Position numbers and translations under genes: made by a program
In this document: positions 8,231 to 18,539 of the stretch, piece after piece
Layout of the letters: each line of letters begins with the position of its first letter
Numbering within the stretch: the stretch's first letter is position 1
Notes under the pieces: generated by a model
The model's input: the letters and a program-made list of their open reading frames with translations, nothing else
Told to the model about the DNA's origin: nothing
The model's database searches: none
Assembly (NCBI RefSeq): GCF_018130165.1
Contig: NZ_JAFCLZ010000017.1
Span: 124,001 to 188,000, forward strand
Source of the DNA: Bradyrhizobium sp. JYMT SZCCT0180
Lineage (GTDB): Bacteria > Pseudomonadota > Alphaproteobacteria > Rhizobiales > Xanthobacteraceae
DNA: 64,000 nt
Direction of reading: 5' to 3'

Positions 8231-8719
8231 ATGACTGACATCCTAATCAGGGATTATGAAGGTTCGGATGCGGACAACCTCAATCGGACAGCCGCCGCTG
8301 CCTTTGGCCAGTTTCGCGATCACTACAATGATTGGCCGGCGATGCTCGCCGGCCTGTCGAAGACCCCAGCGCTTGGCACCACCGGAGAAGTCATCATTGC
8401 CGAATTGCAGGACAAGTTCGCCGGCGCGGTCGCCTATTTCGGGCCGGACCGTCCCAAGGCCGCGTTCTTCGATCAAAGCTGGCCGATCATCCGCATGCTC
8501 ATCGTCGATCCAGCATTTCGCGGTAGAGGGATCGGGCACGCATTGAGCAACGAATGTATCGCCAGGGCCAAACGCGACGGAGCACCGCTGATCGCGCTCC
8601 ACACCAGTCCGATCATGACGGTGGCCTTGCCCATGTATCTCAAGATGGGTTTTGTCAAAGCCTATGACGCTCCGCCGATTTTCGGCGTGGCCTATGCCGT
8701 CTACACCAAAGCCCTGTGA
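8231..8719 (+). CDS. GNAT family N-acetyltransferase
   Basis: 162 residues. The acetyl-CoA-binding motif A is visible as MLIVDPAFRGRGIGHAL (about 91-107; the R-G-x-G-x-G/A signature is RGRGIG). The C-terminal beta-bulge strand and helix GFVKAYDAPPIFG end the fold. It starts MTDILIRDYEGSDAD, a typical GNAT beginning. The acceptor substrate is unknown. Its stop overlaps the GTG start of lgt, so the two are probably co-transcribed. Confidence 0.9.
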   Translation: MTDILIRDYEGSDADNLNRTAAAAFGQFRDHYNDWPAMLAGLSKTPALGTTGEVIIAELQDKFAGAVAYFGPDRPKAAFFDQSWPIIRMLIVDPAFRGRGIGHALSNECIARAKRDGAPLIALHTSPIMTVALPMYLKMGFVKAYDAPPIFGVAYAVYTKAL

Positions 8720-9564
8720 GCCAGATGCCCTTCCTGACCATCGCCTTTCCGGTATTCGATCCGATCGCGCTCTCGATCGGACCGATCGCCATCCGCTGGT
8801 ATGCGCTGGCCTATATCGGCGGCATCGTGCTGGGATGGATTTATGCGCGGTCGCTGGTCAAAAATGAGAGATTATGGGGCGGGCCGGCGCCGATCACGCT
8901 GGTGCAGCTCGACGATTTCATCCTGTGGGTCACGATCGGCATCATCGTCGGCGGCCGCACCGGCTACGTGCTGTTCTACAATCCCAGCTACTTTGCGCAG
9001 CACCCTGCGGAGATTTTCGAATTGTGGAACGGCGGCATGTCGTTTCACGGCGGCTTCCTCGGCTGCGTCGCCGCGGTGATGCTGTTCTGCCGCAAACACG
9101 GCATCCCGATCCTGTCGCTCGGCGACATCACCACCGGCGTCGGGCCGATCGGCTTGTTCCTCGGGCGGCTCGCCAACTTCATCAACAGCGAGTTGTGGGG
9201 CCGGCCGGCCGATTCCAGCGTGCCCTGGAGGATGGTGTTCCCCAACGGCGGGCCGCTGCCGCGCCACCCCAGCCAGCTCTATGAGGCGGCGCTCGAGGGC
9301 ATCCTGCTGTTTACGATATTGGCGGTCATGATTCGGATGGGTGCCCTGAAGCGGCCAGGCCTGATCCTCGGCAGCTTCATCGCGATCTACGCAATTGCCC
9401 GAATAATAAGCGAGTTCTTCCGTGAGCCGGACCCGCAGCTTGGATTTTTGTGGGGCGGGCTGACTATGGGTATGCTGTTGTCGGTGCCGATGATCATTGC
9501 CGGAGCCATCCTGATGGTGATGGCATGGCGCAAGGCGCCGGAGCATTTGCAGAAGCCCATTTAA
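8716..9564 (+). CDS. lgt: Prolipoprotein diacylglyceryl transferase
   Basis: 282 residues and about seven transmembrane helices. The Lgt signatures are clear: GRLANFINSELWGR, PRHPSQLYEA and an early glycine-rich HGGFLG segment. It transfers diacylglycerol from phosphatidylglycerol to the lipobox Cys in the inner membrane. The start is GTG at 8716 overlapping the GNAT stop; an ATG three codons later (8725) is an alternative. Lipoprotein substrates in this window include the products at 11536 and 21976. It is followed after 13 bases by the MidA-like methyltransferase, an arrangement I recall as usual in Rhizobiales. Confidence 0.96.
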   Translation: MSQMPFLTIAFPVFDPIALSIGPIAIRWYALAYIGGIVLGWIYARSLVKNERLWGGPAPITLVQLDDFILWVTIGIIVGGRTGYVLFYNPSYFAQHPAEIFELWNGGMSFHGGFLGCVAAVMLFCRKHGIPILSLGDITTGVGPIGLFLGRLANFINSELWGRPADSSVPWRMVFPNGGPLPRHPSQLYEAALEGILLFTILAVMIRMGALKRPGLILGSFIAIYAIARIISEFFREPDPQLGFLWGGLTMGMLLSVPMIIAGAILMVMAWRKAPEHLQKPI

Positions 9565-9577
9565 GGCAAGGAAGGCC

Positions 9578-10705
9578 GTGACCGAACTTTCGCCGCTACA
9601 GTCCGAGATCAGGAAGCTGATCCAGTCGTCAGGCCCGATGCCGGTCTGGCGGTACATGGAATTGTGCCTGATGCATCCCGAGCACGGCTATTACGTGTCG
9701 CGCGATCCGCTCGGCCGGGAGGGCGATTTCACCACCGCGCCCGAAGTAAGCCAGATGTTCGGCGAACTGCTCGGATTGTGGGCCGCTTCGGTCTGGAGGG
9801 CGATCGGCTCGCCGCCGGCGCTGCGGCTGGTCGAGCTCGGGCCCGGCCGCGGCACCATGATGGCGGACGCGCTGCGCGCGCTGCGGGTGCTGCCGCCACT
9901 CTATCAGTCGCTCAGCACGCACCTCGTCGAGATCAATCCGGTGCTGCGCGAGAAGCAAAGCGCGACGCTGTCGGGCGTTCGTAATCTCAGCTGGCACGAC
10001 AGCATCGACGACGTGCCCGAGGGCCCTGCGGTCATCTTCGCCAACGAGTATTTCGACGTGCTGCCGATCCACCAGGTGGTGAAGCGGGAGACCGGCTGGC
10101 ACGAGCGCGTGATCAAGATCGACGACGGCGGCAAACTGGTATTCGCGGCCGCCGACGAGCCGACGCCGCGGTTCGAGGTGCTGCTGCCGCCGCTGGTGCG
10201 TGCCGCCCCCGTCGGCGCCGTGTTCGAATGGCGGCCCGACGCCGAGATCATGAAGATCGCCAAGCGCGTTCGCGAACAGGACGGCGCGGCGCTGATCATC
10301 GATTACGGCCATCTGCGCAGCGACGCCGGCGACACCTTCCAGGCCATCGCGCGCCACAGCTTCGCCGATCCCCTGAAAAATCCGGGACAGGCTGACGTCA
10401 CCGCCCATGTCGATTTCCAGGCGCTGGTGCGCGCCGCCGAAGACATGGGCGCCCGTGCCCACGGCCCGGTGACGCAGGGCGAGTTCCTCAAGCGGCTCGG
10501 CATCGAGACCCGCGCCCTCACGCTGATGGGCAAGACCACGCCGGAAGTATCCGCCGATATTTCCAATGCGCTGAAGCGGCTGACCGACAGCGGCCGCGGC
10601 GGCATGGGCTCGATGTTCAAGGTGCTGGCGATCACGGAGCCGCATCTCACCTCGGTCGCGGGCCTGTCCGACGAACAGGAATCTGCCGACGAAGAGGCGT
10701 CATGA
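9578..10705 (+). CDS. Class I SAM-dependent methyltransferase, MidA/NDUFAF7 family
   Basis: 375 residues. The GTG start at 9578 has AGGAAGG just upstream. SAM-binding motif I reads LVELGPGRGTMMAD (about 87-100), and the family region FANEYFDVLPIHQ follows. The YYVSRDPLGREGDFTTAPE segment near residue 40 is the hallmark of COG1565. The eukaryotic homologue methylates an Arg of a complex I subunit; the bacterial substrate is not settled. It overlaps pgeF by ATGA. Confidence 0.92.
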   Translation: MTELSPLQSEIRKLIQSSGPMPVWRYMELCLMHPEHGYYVSRDPLGREGDFTTAPEVSQMFGELLGLWAASVWRAIGSPPALRLVELGPGRGTMMADALRALRVLPPLYQSLSTHLVEINPVLREKQSATLSGVRNLSWHDSIDDVPEGPAVIFANEYFDVLPIHQVVKRETGWHERVIKIDDGGKLVFAAADEPTPRFEVLLPPLVRAAPVGAVFEWRPDAEIMKIAKRVREQDGAALIIDYGHLRSDAGDTFQAIARHSFADPLKNPGQADVTAHVDFQALVRAAEDMGARAHGPVTQGEFLKRLGIETRALTLMGKTTPEVSADISNALKRLTDSGRGGMGSMFKVLAITEPHLTSVAGLSDEQESADEEAS

Positions 10706-11466
10706 CCTTCGGATCCTCGTTGCTTTCGGCCATTCCGGGCCTGCGCCACGCTTTCTTCACCCGCGAGGGCGGCGTATCCGGCGGCATTTACGAAGGCCTC
10801 AATGGCGGCCTCGGTTCGAACGATGATGCCGCCCACGTCGCGGAAAATCGCCGCCGGATGGCCGAGCAGATGGGCGTCGCACCGGATCGTTTTCTCAGCG
10901 TACACCAGATCCATTCGCCCGATGCCGTGGTGGCGACCGGCCCCTGGACCGGGGACAAGCCGCGCGCCGACGCCCTCGTCACCCGCACCGAAGGCCTTGC
11001 GATCGGCGTCACCGCGGCCGATTGCGGGCCGATATTGTTTGTCGACCCCACGGCCCGCGTGATCGGTGCGGCCCATGCCGGCTGGAAGGGGGCGCTGACC
11101 GGAGTAATCGAATCCACCGTGGATGCGATGGAAAGCCTCGGCGCCGACCGCAGCGGCATGGTGGCGGCGATCGGTCCCCTGATCCGCCAGCATTCCTACG
11201 AGGTCGGCGGCGAATTCGTCGAACGTTTTCTCGATGCCGACACCGGCAATGCCGCCTACTTCATTGCTTCGGAGCGCGCCGGCCATTCGATGTTCGACCT
11301 TGCCGGCTACATCCGGATGCGGCTGGAAAATGCCGGCGTGCTCATGATCGACGACATCGGCGTCGACACCTATTCCGACGAGCGCTTCTACAGCTACCGC
11401 CGCTCGGTGCATCGCAAAGAGCCGGACTACGGCCGCCACGTTCACGCCATCGCCCTGGAACCGTGA
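10702..11466 (+). CDS. pgeF: Peptidoglycan editing factor PgeF (YfiH / multi-copper laccase-like)
   Basis: 254 residues. The metal/active-site motifs are QIHSPD (His), TAADCGPILF (Cys), AHAGWKGAL (His) and the closing YSYRRS segment of the YfiH fold. The E. coli homologue removes L-Ser wrongly placed in peptidoglycan precursors; related proteins show polyphenol oxidase or adenosine-cleaving activity. Its start overlaps the upstream methyltransferase by 4 bases, so lgt, the methyltransferase and pgeF form one tight operon tied to the envelope. Confidence 0.93.
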   Translation: MTFGSSLLSAIPGLRHAFFTREGGVSGGIYEGLNGGLGSNDDAAHVAENRRRMAEQMGVAPDRFLSVHQIHSPDAVVATGPWTGDKPRADALVTRTEGLAIGVTAADCGPILFVDPTARVIGAAHAGWKGALTGVIESTVDAMESLGADRSGMVAAIGPLIRQHSYEVGGEFVERFLDADTGNAAYFIASERAGHSMFDLAGYIRMRLENAGVLMIDDIGVDTYSDERFYSYRRSVHRKEPDYGRHVHAIALEP

Positions 11467-11535
11467 TTGCGCTTGAACCATTGCTGTGGCTCCCCTGCCC
11501 TAGACCTTAATGCTTTTTAACGATATCGGGGGGCA

Positions 11536-12165
11536 ATGAGGGACCTCATCCCAGCCTCCTGCCTGCGAGCCCCGCGCGCGATCATCGCCGCGGCGCTGTT
11601 CGCCGTTTCGTGCGCGCTCGGCGGCTGCGCCGGTGGCGGCGCGGCGAGCGGATCGTTCGCGATGGCGACCAGTGGCGTTGGCGGCGGCTCGACCGTGGCT
11701 TTTGAATCGATCGACGGCCCGCCGCCGCACGTCTTCGACCGCATGGTCGGCGTCATCGACAGCGAATCCAAGCTGCGGAACCTGCAGATCGTCTCGCGCG
11801 AAGGCGGCGCCTCCTACCGCGTACGCAGCTATCTCTCGGCGCAGGTGGTGCGCGGCAAGACCATGATCGCCTGGGTCTGGGACGTCTACGACAACAACCA
11901 GCAGCGCGCGCTGCGGCTGTCCGGCGAGGAGCCGGCGGGCAAGGCCGGCCGCGACGCCTGGGCCGCCGCCGACGATCTCGTGCTGCGGAAAATCGCGCAG
12001 GCCGGACTTGCCGGCCTCAGCGGCATGATCAACGGCACACCAGGAGCACCGCAGCCCGCGCCGGCGGCCCCCAGCCTCCGCGGCTCCGCGGTCGCGAGCG
12101 TGGAGCAGACCGCACCCGCCGAGGGTGCATTCGGTGTCGCTGCGCTGGGCTTCAGCAGCCATTAA
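11536..12165 (+). CDS. Predicted lipoprotein of unknown function
   Basis: 209 residues. A signal peptide with a hydrophobic core (IIAAALFAVSCALGGC) ends in the lipobox LGGC at about residue 35. Gly/Ala/Ser-rich sequence follows the Cys, as in many lipoproteins. The body contains VFDRMVGVIDSESKLRNL and a conserved-looking YLSAQVVRGKTMIAWVWDVYD segment. The C-terminal 40 residues are Ala/Pro-rich. No family name is offered. It would be processed by Lgt, whose gene lies three genes upstream. Confidence 0.78.
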   Translation: MRDLIPASCLRAPRAIIAAALFAVSCALGGCAGGGAASGSFAMATSGVGGGSTVAFESIDGPPPHVFDRMVGVIDSESKLRNLQIVSREGGASYRVRSYLSAQVVRGKTMIAWVWDVYDNNQQRALRLSGEEPAGKAGRDAWAAADDLVLRKIAQAGLAGLSGMINGTPGAPQPAPAAPSLRGSAVASVEQTAPAEGAFGVAALGFSSH

Positions 12166-12334
12166 GCCTACCCCGTAAAGTCCCGTATCGGCTCATTTTT
12201 AATCGGGAAAACAGCTGCGACGGGTTGCCAGCCGCGCCACCTGCCTGATATCTCCTCGCGCATCGAAACCCGCCGGTATACAGGTATCCCAGATGCTGAA
12301 CGTCGTATCCAGCAAGGCGCGGGGAGAGGCCTCG

Positions 12335-13288
<954 letters not shown>

Positions 13289-13301
13289 GACAACTCCGTA
13301 T

Positions 13302-13424
13302 CGTCGTCCCGGCGAACGCCGGGACCCATACTCCGCGGCGGTCGTTGTAACCGAAGGTCTCTAACGCCAGCGCTCTCATCGATGGGCCGCGGCGTATGGG
13401 TCCCGGGTCAAGCCCGGGACGACG
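13302..13424. repeat. Intergenic inverted repeat, family A
   Basis: CGTCGTCCCGGCGAACGCCG at the left end and the matching CCCGGGTCAAGCCCGGGACG at the right end are both themselves palindromic. Each is bounded inside by GGACCCATA / TATGGGTCC. It lies 13 bases after the prs stop and could form a very stable hairpin at the 3' end of the transcript. Confidence 0.8.
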
Positions 13425-13499
13425 GCGGTATTTGTTGTTGGCATCATCATACAAACGCACCTTCGCATTCTCGCGACGCATTGCGCCCGAGCTTTGCCA

Positions 13500-13995
13500 G
13501 AAACTTCCCGCCCTCTCATTAAGAGGGCGCAGGGAAGACCGGGTGCGCGCTGCACCCGCGGTCCCGTGTGCGGTTTGCACTAAAAAGGCTGCACACGAGC
13601 ATACAGGGCAGCGGGGAACACCCGGCCTTCCCTGCGCAATGGCTTTACGGCTTATGCCGTGATCTCCCCGGAGACGAGTTCTTGGTTGACTCCGTCACCA
13701 CCGGTTCAGCTTGCGCCTAGCCGACAGCTTGACGCCAGCAACGGGCGCCAGGACCACACGGTTTTGCCGTACGCTTAGTGCACGCCATCGTCAGACGTGA
13801 ACAAGCGTCCACCGCAACCCGCCCAACGTCCGTGACGACGGCCGACGCCCTTCTGAGTAGGACGGGATGGCGATAGATGCGCACTGATTTGGGTCGGCCG
13901 ACTACAGAAATATTTTTGATTTACGGAAATTTTCTACTTGACACGATTTCTGGAAACCGGAACTGATTTGCCCGTCGGGTTGTTTTGTCGCACCC
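13500..13995. repeat. Structured intergenic element, probable Bradyrhizobium repeat
   Basis: It starts with a hairpin (CCCTCT-CATTA-AGAGGG). A large stem follows, between GCAGGGAAGACCGGGTG (13529 on) and CACCCGGCCTTCCCTGC (ending 13635), enclosing smaller hairpins GGGTGCGCGCTGCACCC and CGTGTGC...GCACACG. It then runs about 350 bases to an AT-rich stretch and ends GATTTGCCCGTCGGG. From memory, nearly the same layout and end sequence recur many times in Bradyrhizobium genomes. I have not verified this, and its nature is unknown. Confidence 0.5.
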
Positions 13996-14001
13996 CGCAT
14001 C

Positions 14002-17000
14002 TCACCACGCGTACCGCACCACGCCCTTGCCGGCGTAGCTGCGCGTCACGTTGGAGAACTCGCCTTCGAAGGTGGCGGCCGTCGACCAGCCGTTCGTCCA
14101 TCTGGTTTCGGCGGAGGCGGTGACCAGCGCGGAGTTGGCAGCTTGCGCCGCGCCGTTGACGAAGAAGCTGGCGCCCGGCAGCGTCTGGAAGGTCGCACCG
14201 ATGCCGCGGTCGGGGTTGAAATCATGCGCCCAGGCGACGCGGCCGCGCAGCGTCAGGATCGCGCTCTGCATGGCAAAGGATTTGTCGGTGCGCAGACCAA
14301 GTTCGCTGCGGGTGTCGGTCACGCTCTTCGCACCATAGGCCAGTGCAAAGGTGTTGGCGCCCGAGATGACGCCTTCCGCATAGGCTGGCAGTTCGAACGT
14401 GGTGAACTGGCCTGCCGCGTACGGCGTGAAGCCGACCCCGCCGATCACGGGGGCGACGAAACGATAGCCGCCTTCGGCGCGTCCGGACCAGGCATTGGCG
14501 TTGAACCGCGCGCGCAGTTGATCGATACCGGCGACGGTGACGGTGCGATCGGTGGTGACGTCCTGCCAGCCATAGGCCAGCGCACCGGAGAGGTAAGCCG
14601 CGCCGATATTGTGCCGGATGAACGCACCGGCCTGGAACAGATCGGATCGCCCGGTGCCGTTGTTGGCGACACTGAAACTGGTGCCACCGCCGGCCAGCGA
14701 GAAGCCGGCGATGGTGAACGGCGAGAAGCGATAGTCGGCACCGATGGCGGTGCCGTAGATCCGCGACGTCGCAGCATTGGAGCCGGTTGCATTATTGCCG
14801 TCCGTGGTCTGCGAGCCGCCGAAGCCGGCCGCCCACACGCTCCAGCGCTGCTGGAACGGCGCCATTGATGGCGCCTTGGTATGGATCGCCGCCAGCGCGT
14901 CGTTCGGGTTGCGCTTCTTCGCAGCATAAGCCAGCGCTTCCTCGTCGGCGTAACCGGGCACGTTGCCGCCGGCAATTGCCGCGTCACCGCGTCCGGCAAT
15001 GAACGGGTCCATCAGCACGCCCATGAACTGGTTCATCGCGTTGAAGGTGGACTGCTGCGATCCCGTGCCGGTCTCGCCGGAGATCTGCGTGAGCCCCGCT
15101 GGCGTCAGAGCGCCGAATACCAACGGAATGCCGCCGGTGGTGTTGAAGAAATTGACGATGGCGTTGCCGACGTTCTTCTGGTTGGTGGAGAGTCCAGTGC
15201 CGGGCGGCGGAACGAAGGTGAGCGCCAAGTTTAGATAGGCGTTACTGGCATCGTAGCTCAAGCTCGACTGGAAACCGCCGGGTAGATTGGTATTGACGAT
15301 GGAGCCGAACGTTCCGCTCAGGCCTCCCGCCGCGGTCACGATCGTGTAACGTTTGGCAATGTAGTTGCCGTTGGCATAATTGGCGCTGACAGTGCCACCG
15401 TTAAGCGTAGCCGCGCCGGTGACAGCCGTGAACGAGGCTGCCGACGGATTGATCTGCACGAGATATGTTGCGGCAGATTGAAACACGAAACTTCCGGTGA
15501 CGGTCATCGAGGCGCCCGGCGCGCCGTTGCCCGGGGCGAATGTGCCACCGTTGACCGAAAGATTTTGGGTGTTGCCGACGCCGCTCAGGGTTCCGGCCAC
15601 CATCGCATAGGCGCCGCTGATCGTGCCGTCGTTTATGGTCGAGTTTGTCGTAATCGTGCCGAGATTGCCGATCGTAGCGCCGGCGGCGTTTACCAGTGAG
15701 ATCGCCCCAAGGGTGCGTCCCGCAGAGATACTGATGCCGACCGCATGGGTCGAATTGTTGGTCAGGGTCGTGATGCCGGTGAAGTCGCCGTTATTCACTT
15801 CCAACCTCGCCGTCCCGTTGTTCGTGAACGAGGTCGTGGTCCCGTTACCCGCGAGATTGCCTGTTACCGTGAATGGTCCGTTGCCGTTGTTGACGATTGC
15901 CCCATTGATCGCGCCCATGAGGTTGACGCCGCCGCTGTTGTTGGTCAGGTCGCCATTGATGACCGATCCGGGCAGCATGCTGTTGATATTGCCGTGATTG
16001 GTGATTGTCGTCGCCGTCAGTGTACCGAAGATTCGGAGGTCCGAAGTGTTACCATTCATGATGCTGTTCGCACCGAGCGTCGCGCCTGCCCTTACAAACA
16101 CAAAGCCGCCAAAAGTATTGGTGAGCGTCGTGACGCCGGTAAAGCTGCCAGCGACCACATCCACAAGGCCCCCGGTATTTGTGACCGTGCTAGTTGCGGC
16201 AACGGTGCCGTTGACGTTGAAAGTATTCGTATTGCTGATAGCGCCGTTGATCGCCCCGCCGTTCGCGTTGAAGGTTCCGCCATTTGTAACGGCGCCCGTC
16301 AACGTTCCTGAGTTGGTAAATGTTGCGCCGTTCGTGACTGCGGAGGTGAGGCTTCCAGTGTTAATCAGCGTACCGGCGGTCACGCTGGTGGTCGCAAAGA
16401 TGCTCGTACCCGAGATCGTCAGCGCGCTGGCCCCGGCCTGGGATAGGGTGCCTCCAGTCATGTTGTTGCTGACTGAAATTGCCTGACCGGCAGTCGCATC
16501 GTTGGTCAATCCGCCACCACCGAAGTTTACCGCGCCACCGGTCACGACATACGACTGTGCGTTCGACGAAAACGTCCACGAATCGGGCGCGATGGGCCCC
16601 GCCGTTACCACGACCGAGGCCGTCCCGGTGTTGGCAAATTGAGCCGACTGCCCGACAGCCACTGGCGGGGCGCCGACGGGCGCTGTGCTCCAGTTGGTGT
16701 TGAGGTGGTAGTCAGTAGTGGCTGTTGTGCTTCCGATGCCGCCCCAGACACTCTGCGCCTGAGCAGAAGAAGGCATTAGTGCCAGCCCGGCCAGCGTGGA
16801 GCCGGCCAGCAATGCAATGCGGTATGGGGACAAGCGGCATCGGCGGGAAACATGCGATGCAATACCTGATTTCAAAATCACTGCACTCCCAACGCCGGCC
16901 GCAAACTTGGCTGTTGAAATGTTTCCGCGCGAGGGCTCGTTTCCAAAGCTAAAGAATGACACCCCGCTCCAGGAACTTCCGCTGATATCTGCGGTTTCGA

Positions 17001-17022
17001 TTTTTATGCCCCGGTTAGCCAT
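14002..17022 (-). CDS. Autotransporter outer membrane beta-barrel protein
   Basis: 1006 residues from the ATG at 17022, which has AGGACG about 10 bases upstream. The leader is very long: about 65 polar residues, then RRCRLSPYRIALLAGSTLAG and a cleavage region ending SSAQAQ near residue 90. The passenger (about 95-620) is Thr/Asn/Gly/Ser-rich with repeated TNSGTLTGAVTN-like units predicted to form a beta-helix. A Pro/Gly linker follows and then a C-terminal beta-barrel of about 270 residues ending VVRYAW, the terminal aromatic expected for BAM recognition. It is a surface protein, probably adhesive or structural (inference). The LuxR regulator lies directly upstream on the same strand. Confidence 0.9.
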   Translation of the reverse strand: MANRGIKIETADISGSSWSGVSFFSFGNEPSRGNISTAKFAAGVGSAVILKSGIASHVSRRCRLSPYRIALLAGSTLAGLALMPSSAQAQSVWGGIGSTTATTDYHLNTNWSTAPVGAPPVAVGQSAQFANTGTASVVVTAGPIAPDSWTFSSNAQSYVVTGGAVNFGGGGLTNDATAGQAISVSNNMTGGTLSQAGASALTISGTSIFATTSVTAGTLINTGSLTSAVTNGATFTNSGTLTGAVTNGGTFNANGGAINGAISNTNTFNVNGTVAATSTVTNTGGLVDVVAGSFTGVTTLTNTFGGFVFVRAGATLGANSIMNGNTSDLRIFGTLTATTITNHGNINSMLPGSVINGDLTNNSGGVNLMGAINGAIVNNGNGPFTVTGNLAGNGTTTSFTNNGTARLEVNNGDFTGITTLTNNSTHAVGISISAGRTLGAISLVNAAGATIGNLGTITTNSTINDGTISGAYAMVAGTLSGVGNTQNLSVNGGTFAPGNGAPGASMTVTGSFVFQSAATYLVQINPSAASFTAVTGAATLNGGTVSANYANGNYIAKRYTIVTAAGGLSGTFGSIVNTNLPGGFQSSLSYDASNAYLNLALTFVPPPGTGLSTNQKNVGNAIVNFFNTTGGIPLVFGALTPAGLTQISGETGTGSQQSTFNAMNQFMGVLMDPFIAGRGDAAIAGGNVPGYADEEALAYAAKKRNPNDALAAIHTKAPSMAPFQQRWSVWAAGFGGSQTTDGNNATGSNAATSRIYGTAIGADYRFSPFTIAGFSLAGGGTSFSVANNGTGRSDLFQAGAFIRHNIGAAYLSGALAYGWQDVTTDRTVTVAGIDQLRARFNANAWSGRAEGGYRFVAPVIGGVGFTPYAAGQFTTFELPAYAEGVISGANTFALAYGAKSVTDTRSELGLRTDKSFAMQSAILTLRGRVAWAHDFNPDRGIGATFQTLPGASFFVNGAAQAANSALVTASAETRWTNGWSTAATFEGEFSNVTRSYAGKGVVRYAW

Positions 17023-17269
17023 CGTGATTTCGTCCTCATGCAACGGACGAGCGCAAAGATACATGCGCCAACGCTCGCTGGTCCCATCGAGACAGTTCGT
17101 TTGCGATTCGGTTGTTGATTGATTGGGTAGCCGCCCAGGAATTCATGGGGCGATGTTGGTATACGGGGGATCGTTGCACATCATCGGAACCAATGAGACC
17201 GACGAATTGCTTGCAAGTATTTGTCTTGGTGAGGCGCTCACGCCACACCGCCATCTACAGATTAAGCAG

Positions 17270-18487
17270 CTACGGCGCGCGAACCGCGGGCGTTGAGCTC
17301 TGCAACAAGCGCAGCAGGTCGGCCTGCCGCAATGTGTTGGTCTTCGCGAACATATGCTGCAAATGGGTGCGCACGGTGGGCTCGCTGATGCCGAGCATGT
17401 CGGCCGCCTCCTTCGCGCCCAGCCCCTGGGCCAGCGCCAGCAGGACGCGCAGTTCTCCGCCGGTCAGCTTGTGAAGCCTGGCAAAGGCCTCCCCCGGCAG
17501 CATCGGGGCTTCGAGCGGATCCTGCATGAAGATCGCGACGGAAGCGGCGAACGGCGCCACGATGTCGGCGCGCTGACCGCGCTGAACCGGCAGCAGGGTC
17601 GCGATATAGCCCGCGCCGTTTCCACTGGGGATGGCGAGCGAACGCTGGTTTGCACCCGCACTATCGTCATCGCGGGCCGCTCGGTCGATCGCCATCGACA
17701 AGGCGGCGCTTGCGGCCGGATCGACGGGATCGAGGCGATTGTTCAGGATGCGAATGGAGGTGCCGGCTTTGACCTGACGCTCGGCCGCTTCATTCATATA
17801 CACGACCCGGCCATCGCGGGCCGCGAGGAAAACGCCGGCGGAGAGGACATCGAGCGTCTTCTCCAGCATCTCCGAGCGCAGGGTGCGGATATCGAGCGCA
17901 TCCGAAATCGTGAGCGCGCGACAGACGTGCGGCGACAACAGCTTGAAGAGCCCGATCTCGAGCTGCTGGTAATGCGGCGCCTGTTCCTTCCGGGATGCGT
18001 GCAGCGAGGCCATGCGGCCGCCGGTCCGCAACGCCGGAAACCAGATCATGTCCGTCAGGGCGAACGGCGCCAGCACATCCCGGTAGAAACGGCTTTCGAG
18101 CAACTCCTGGCGGTCGGTGGAGAGGATGCTGACGTCGCCGACGCTGGCGACAATGTCGGCTGCCGCCATCGGGCTTTGCGCATACTGGCTTCCCAGCTTT
18201 TCCAGGAATTCCGGCTGGTATCCGAACACGAACAGTTGATCGTTCTGCACGTGCCGCATGTCGTGCACGCAAATGCCGCCGCCTGTGCTTTCACAGAGAC
18301 CGGCGATCTTCCGGCAGGTCTCGGGCCAAAGCTGCGGATCAAGCGCGCAGTCATAGATCGCGCCGATCGTATCCGACAGTGCTTGGGCCGAGACGCCCTC
18401 CAGACCGATCACGTTGACATAACGGCTGCATTCACGGCCGACAGGCCGACCAATGCACGGACCGCGTGCAGTAAATTTCCTTTGCAA
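17270..18487 (-). CDS. LuxR family transcriptional regulator
   Basis: 405 residues. The C-terminal helix-turn-helix (about 335-398) reads LTGGELRVLLALAQGLGAKE, then GISEPTVRTHLQHMF, the GerE/LuxR pattern. The N-terminal 180 residues have no autoinducer-domain motif I can name. The middle (about 205-320; AGVFLAARDGRVVYMNEAAE) looks like a PAS fold. This family is common in Bradyrhizobium. It lies 247 bases upstream of the autotransporter in the same orientation, so it may control it (inference). The start at 18487 gives a 26-residue extension; another start cannot be excluded. Confidence 0.86.
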   Translation of the reverse strand: MQRKFTARGPCIGRPVGRECSRYVNVIGLEGVSAQALSDTIGAIYDCALDPQLWPETCRKIAGLCESTGGGICVHDMRHVQNDQLFVFGYQPEFLEKLGSQYAQSPMAAADIVASVGDVSILSTDRQELLESRFYRDVLAPFALTDMIWFPALRTGGRMASLHASRKEQAPHYQQLEIGLFKLLSPHVCRALTISDALDIRTLRSEMLEKTLDVLSAGVFLAARDGRVVYMNEAAERQVKAGTSIRILNNRLDPVDPAASAALSMAIDRAARDDDSAGANQRSLAIPSGNGAGYIATLLPVQRGQRADIVAPFAASVAIFMQDPLEAPMLPGEAFARLHKLTGGELRVLLALAQGLGAKEAADMLGISEPTVRTHLQHMFAKTNTLRQADLLRLLQSSTPAVRAP

Positions 18488-18539
18488 TACATGGAGTTCC
18501 CCTATGAAACGATTGTTTCAGGTCTGGGAAATCGGGTCA

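Larger units (their letters stand above)
13289..14001. other. Gene-free block between prs and the autotransporter
   Basis: No convincing coding region. It contains a family-A inverted repeat (13302-13424) and a longer structured element (about 13500-13995), entered separately. prs and the autotransporter converge on it. Confidence 0.6.

Noticed and set aside
13500..13700. tRNA or riboswitch in the gene-free block after prs
   Set aside because: The nested stems do not give a cloverleaf with an anticodon loop, nor any riboswitch core I know.
14143..14868. Open frames on the plus strand across the autotransporter
   Set aside because: Opposite-strand shadows of the beta-barrel coding sequence with no recognisable domain.
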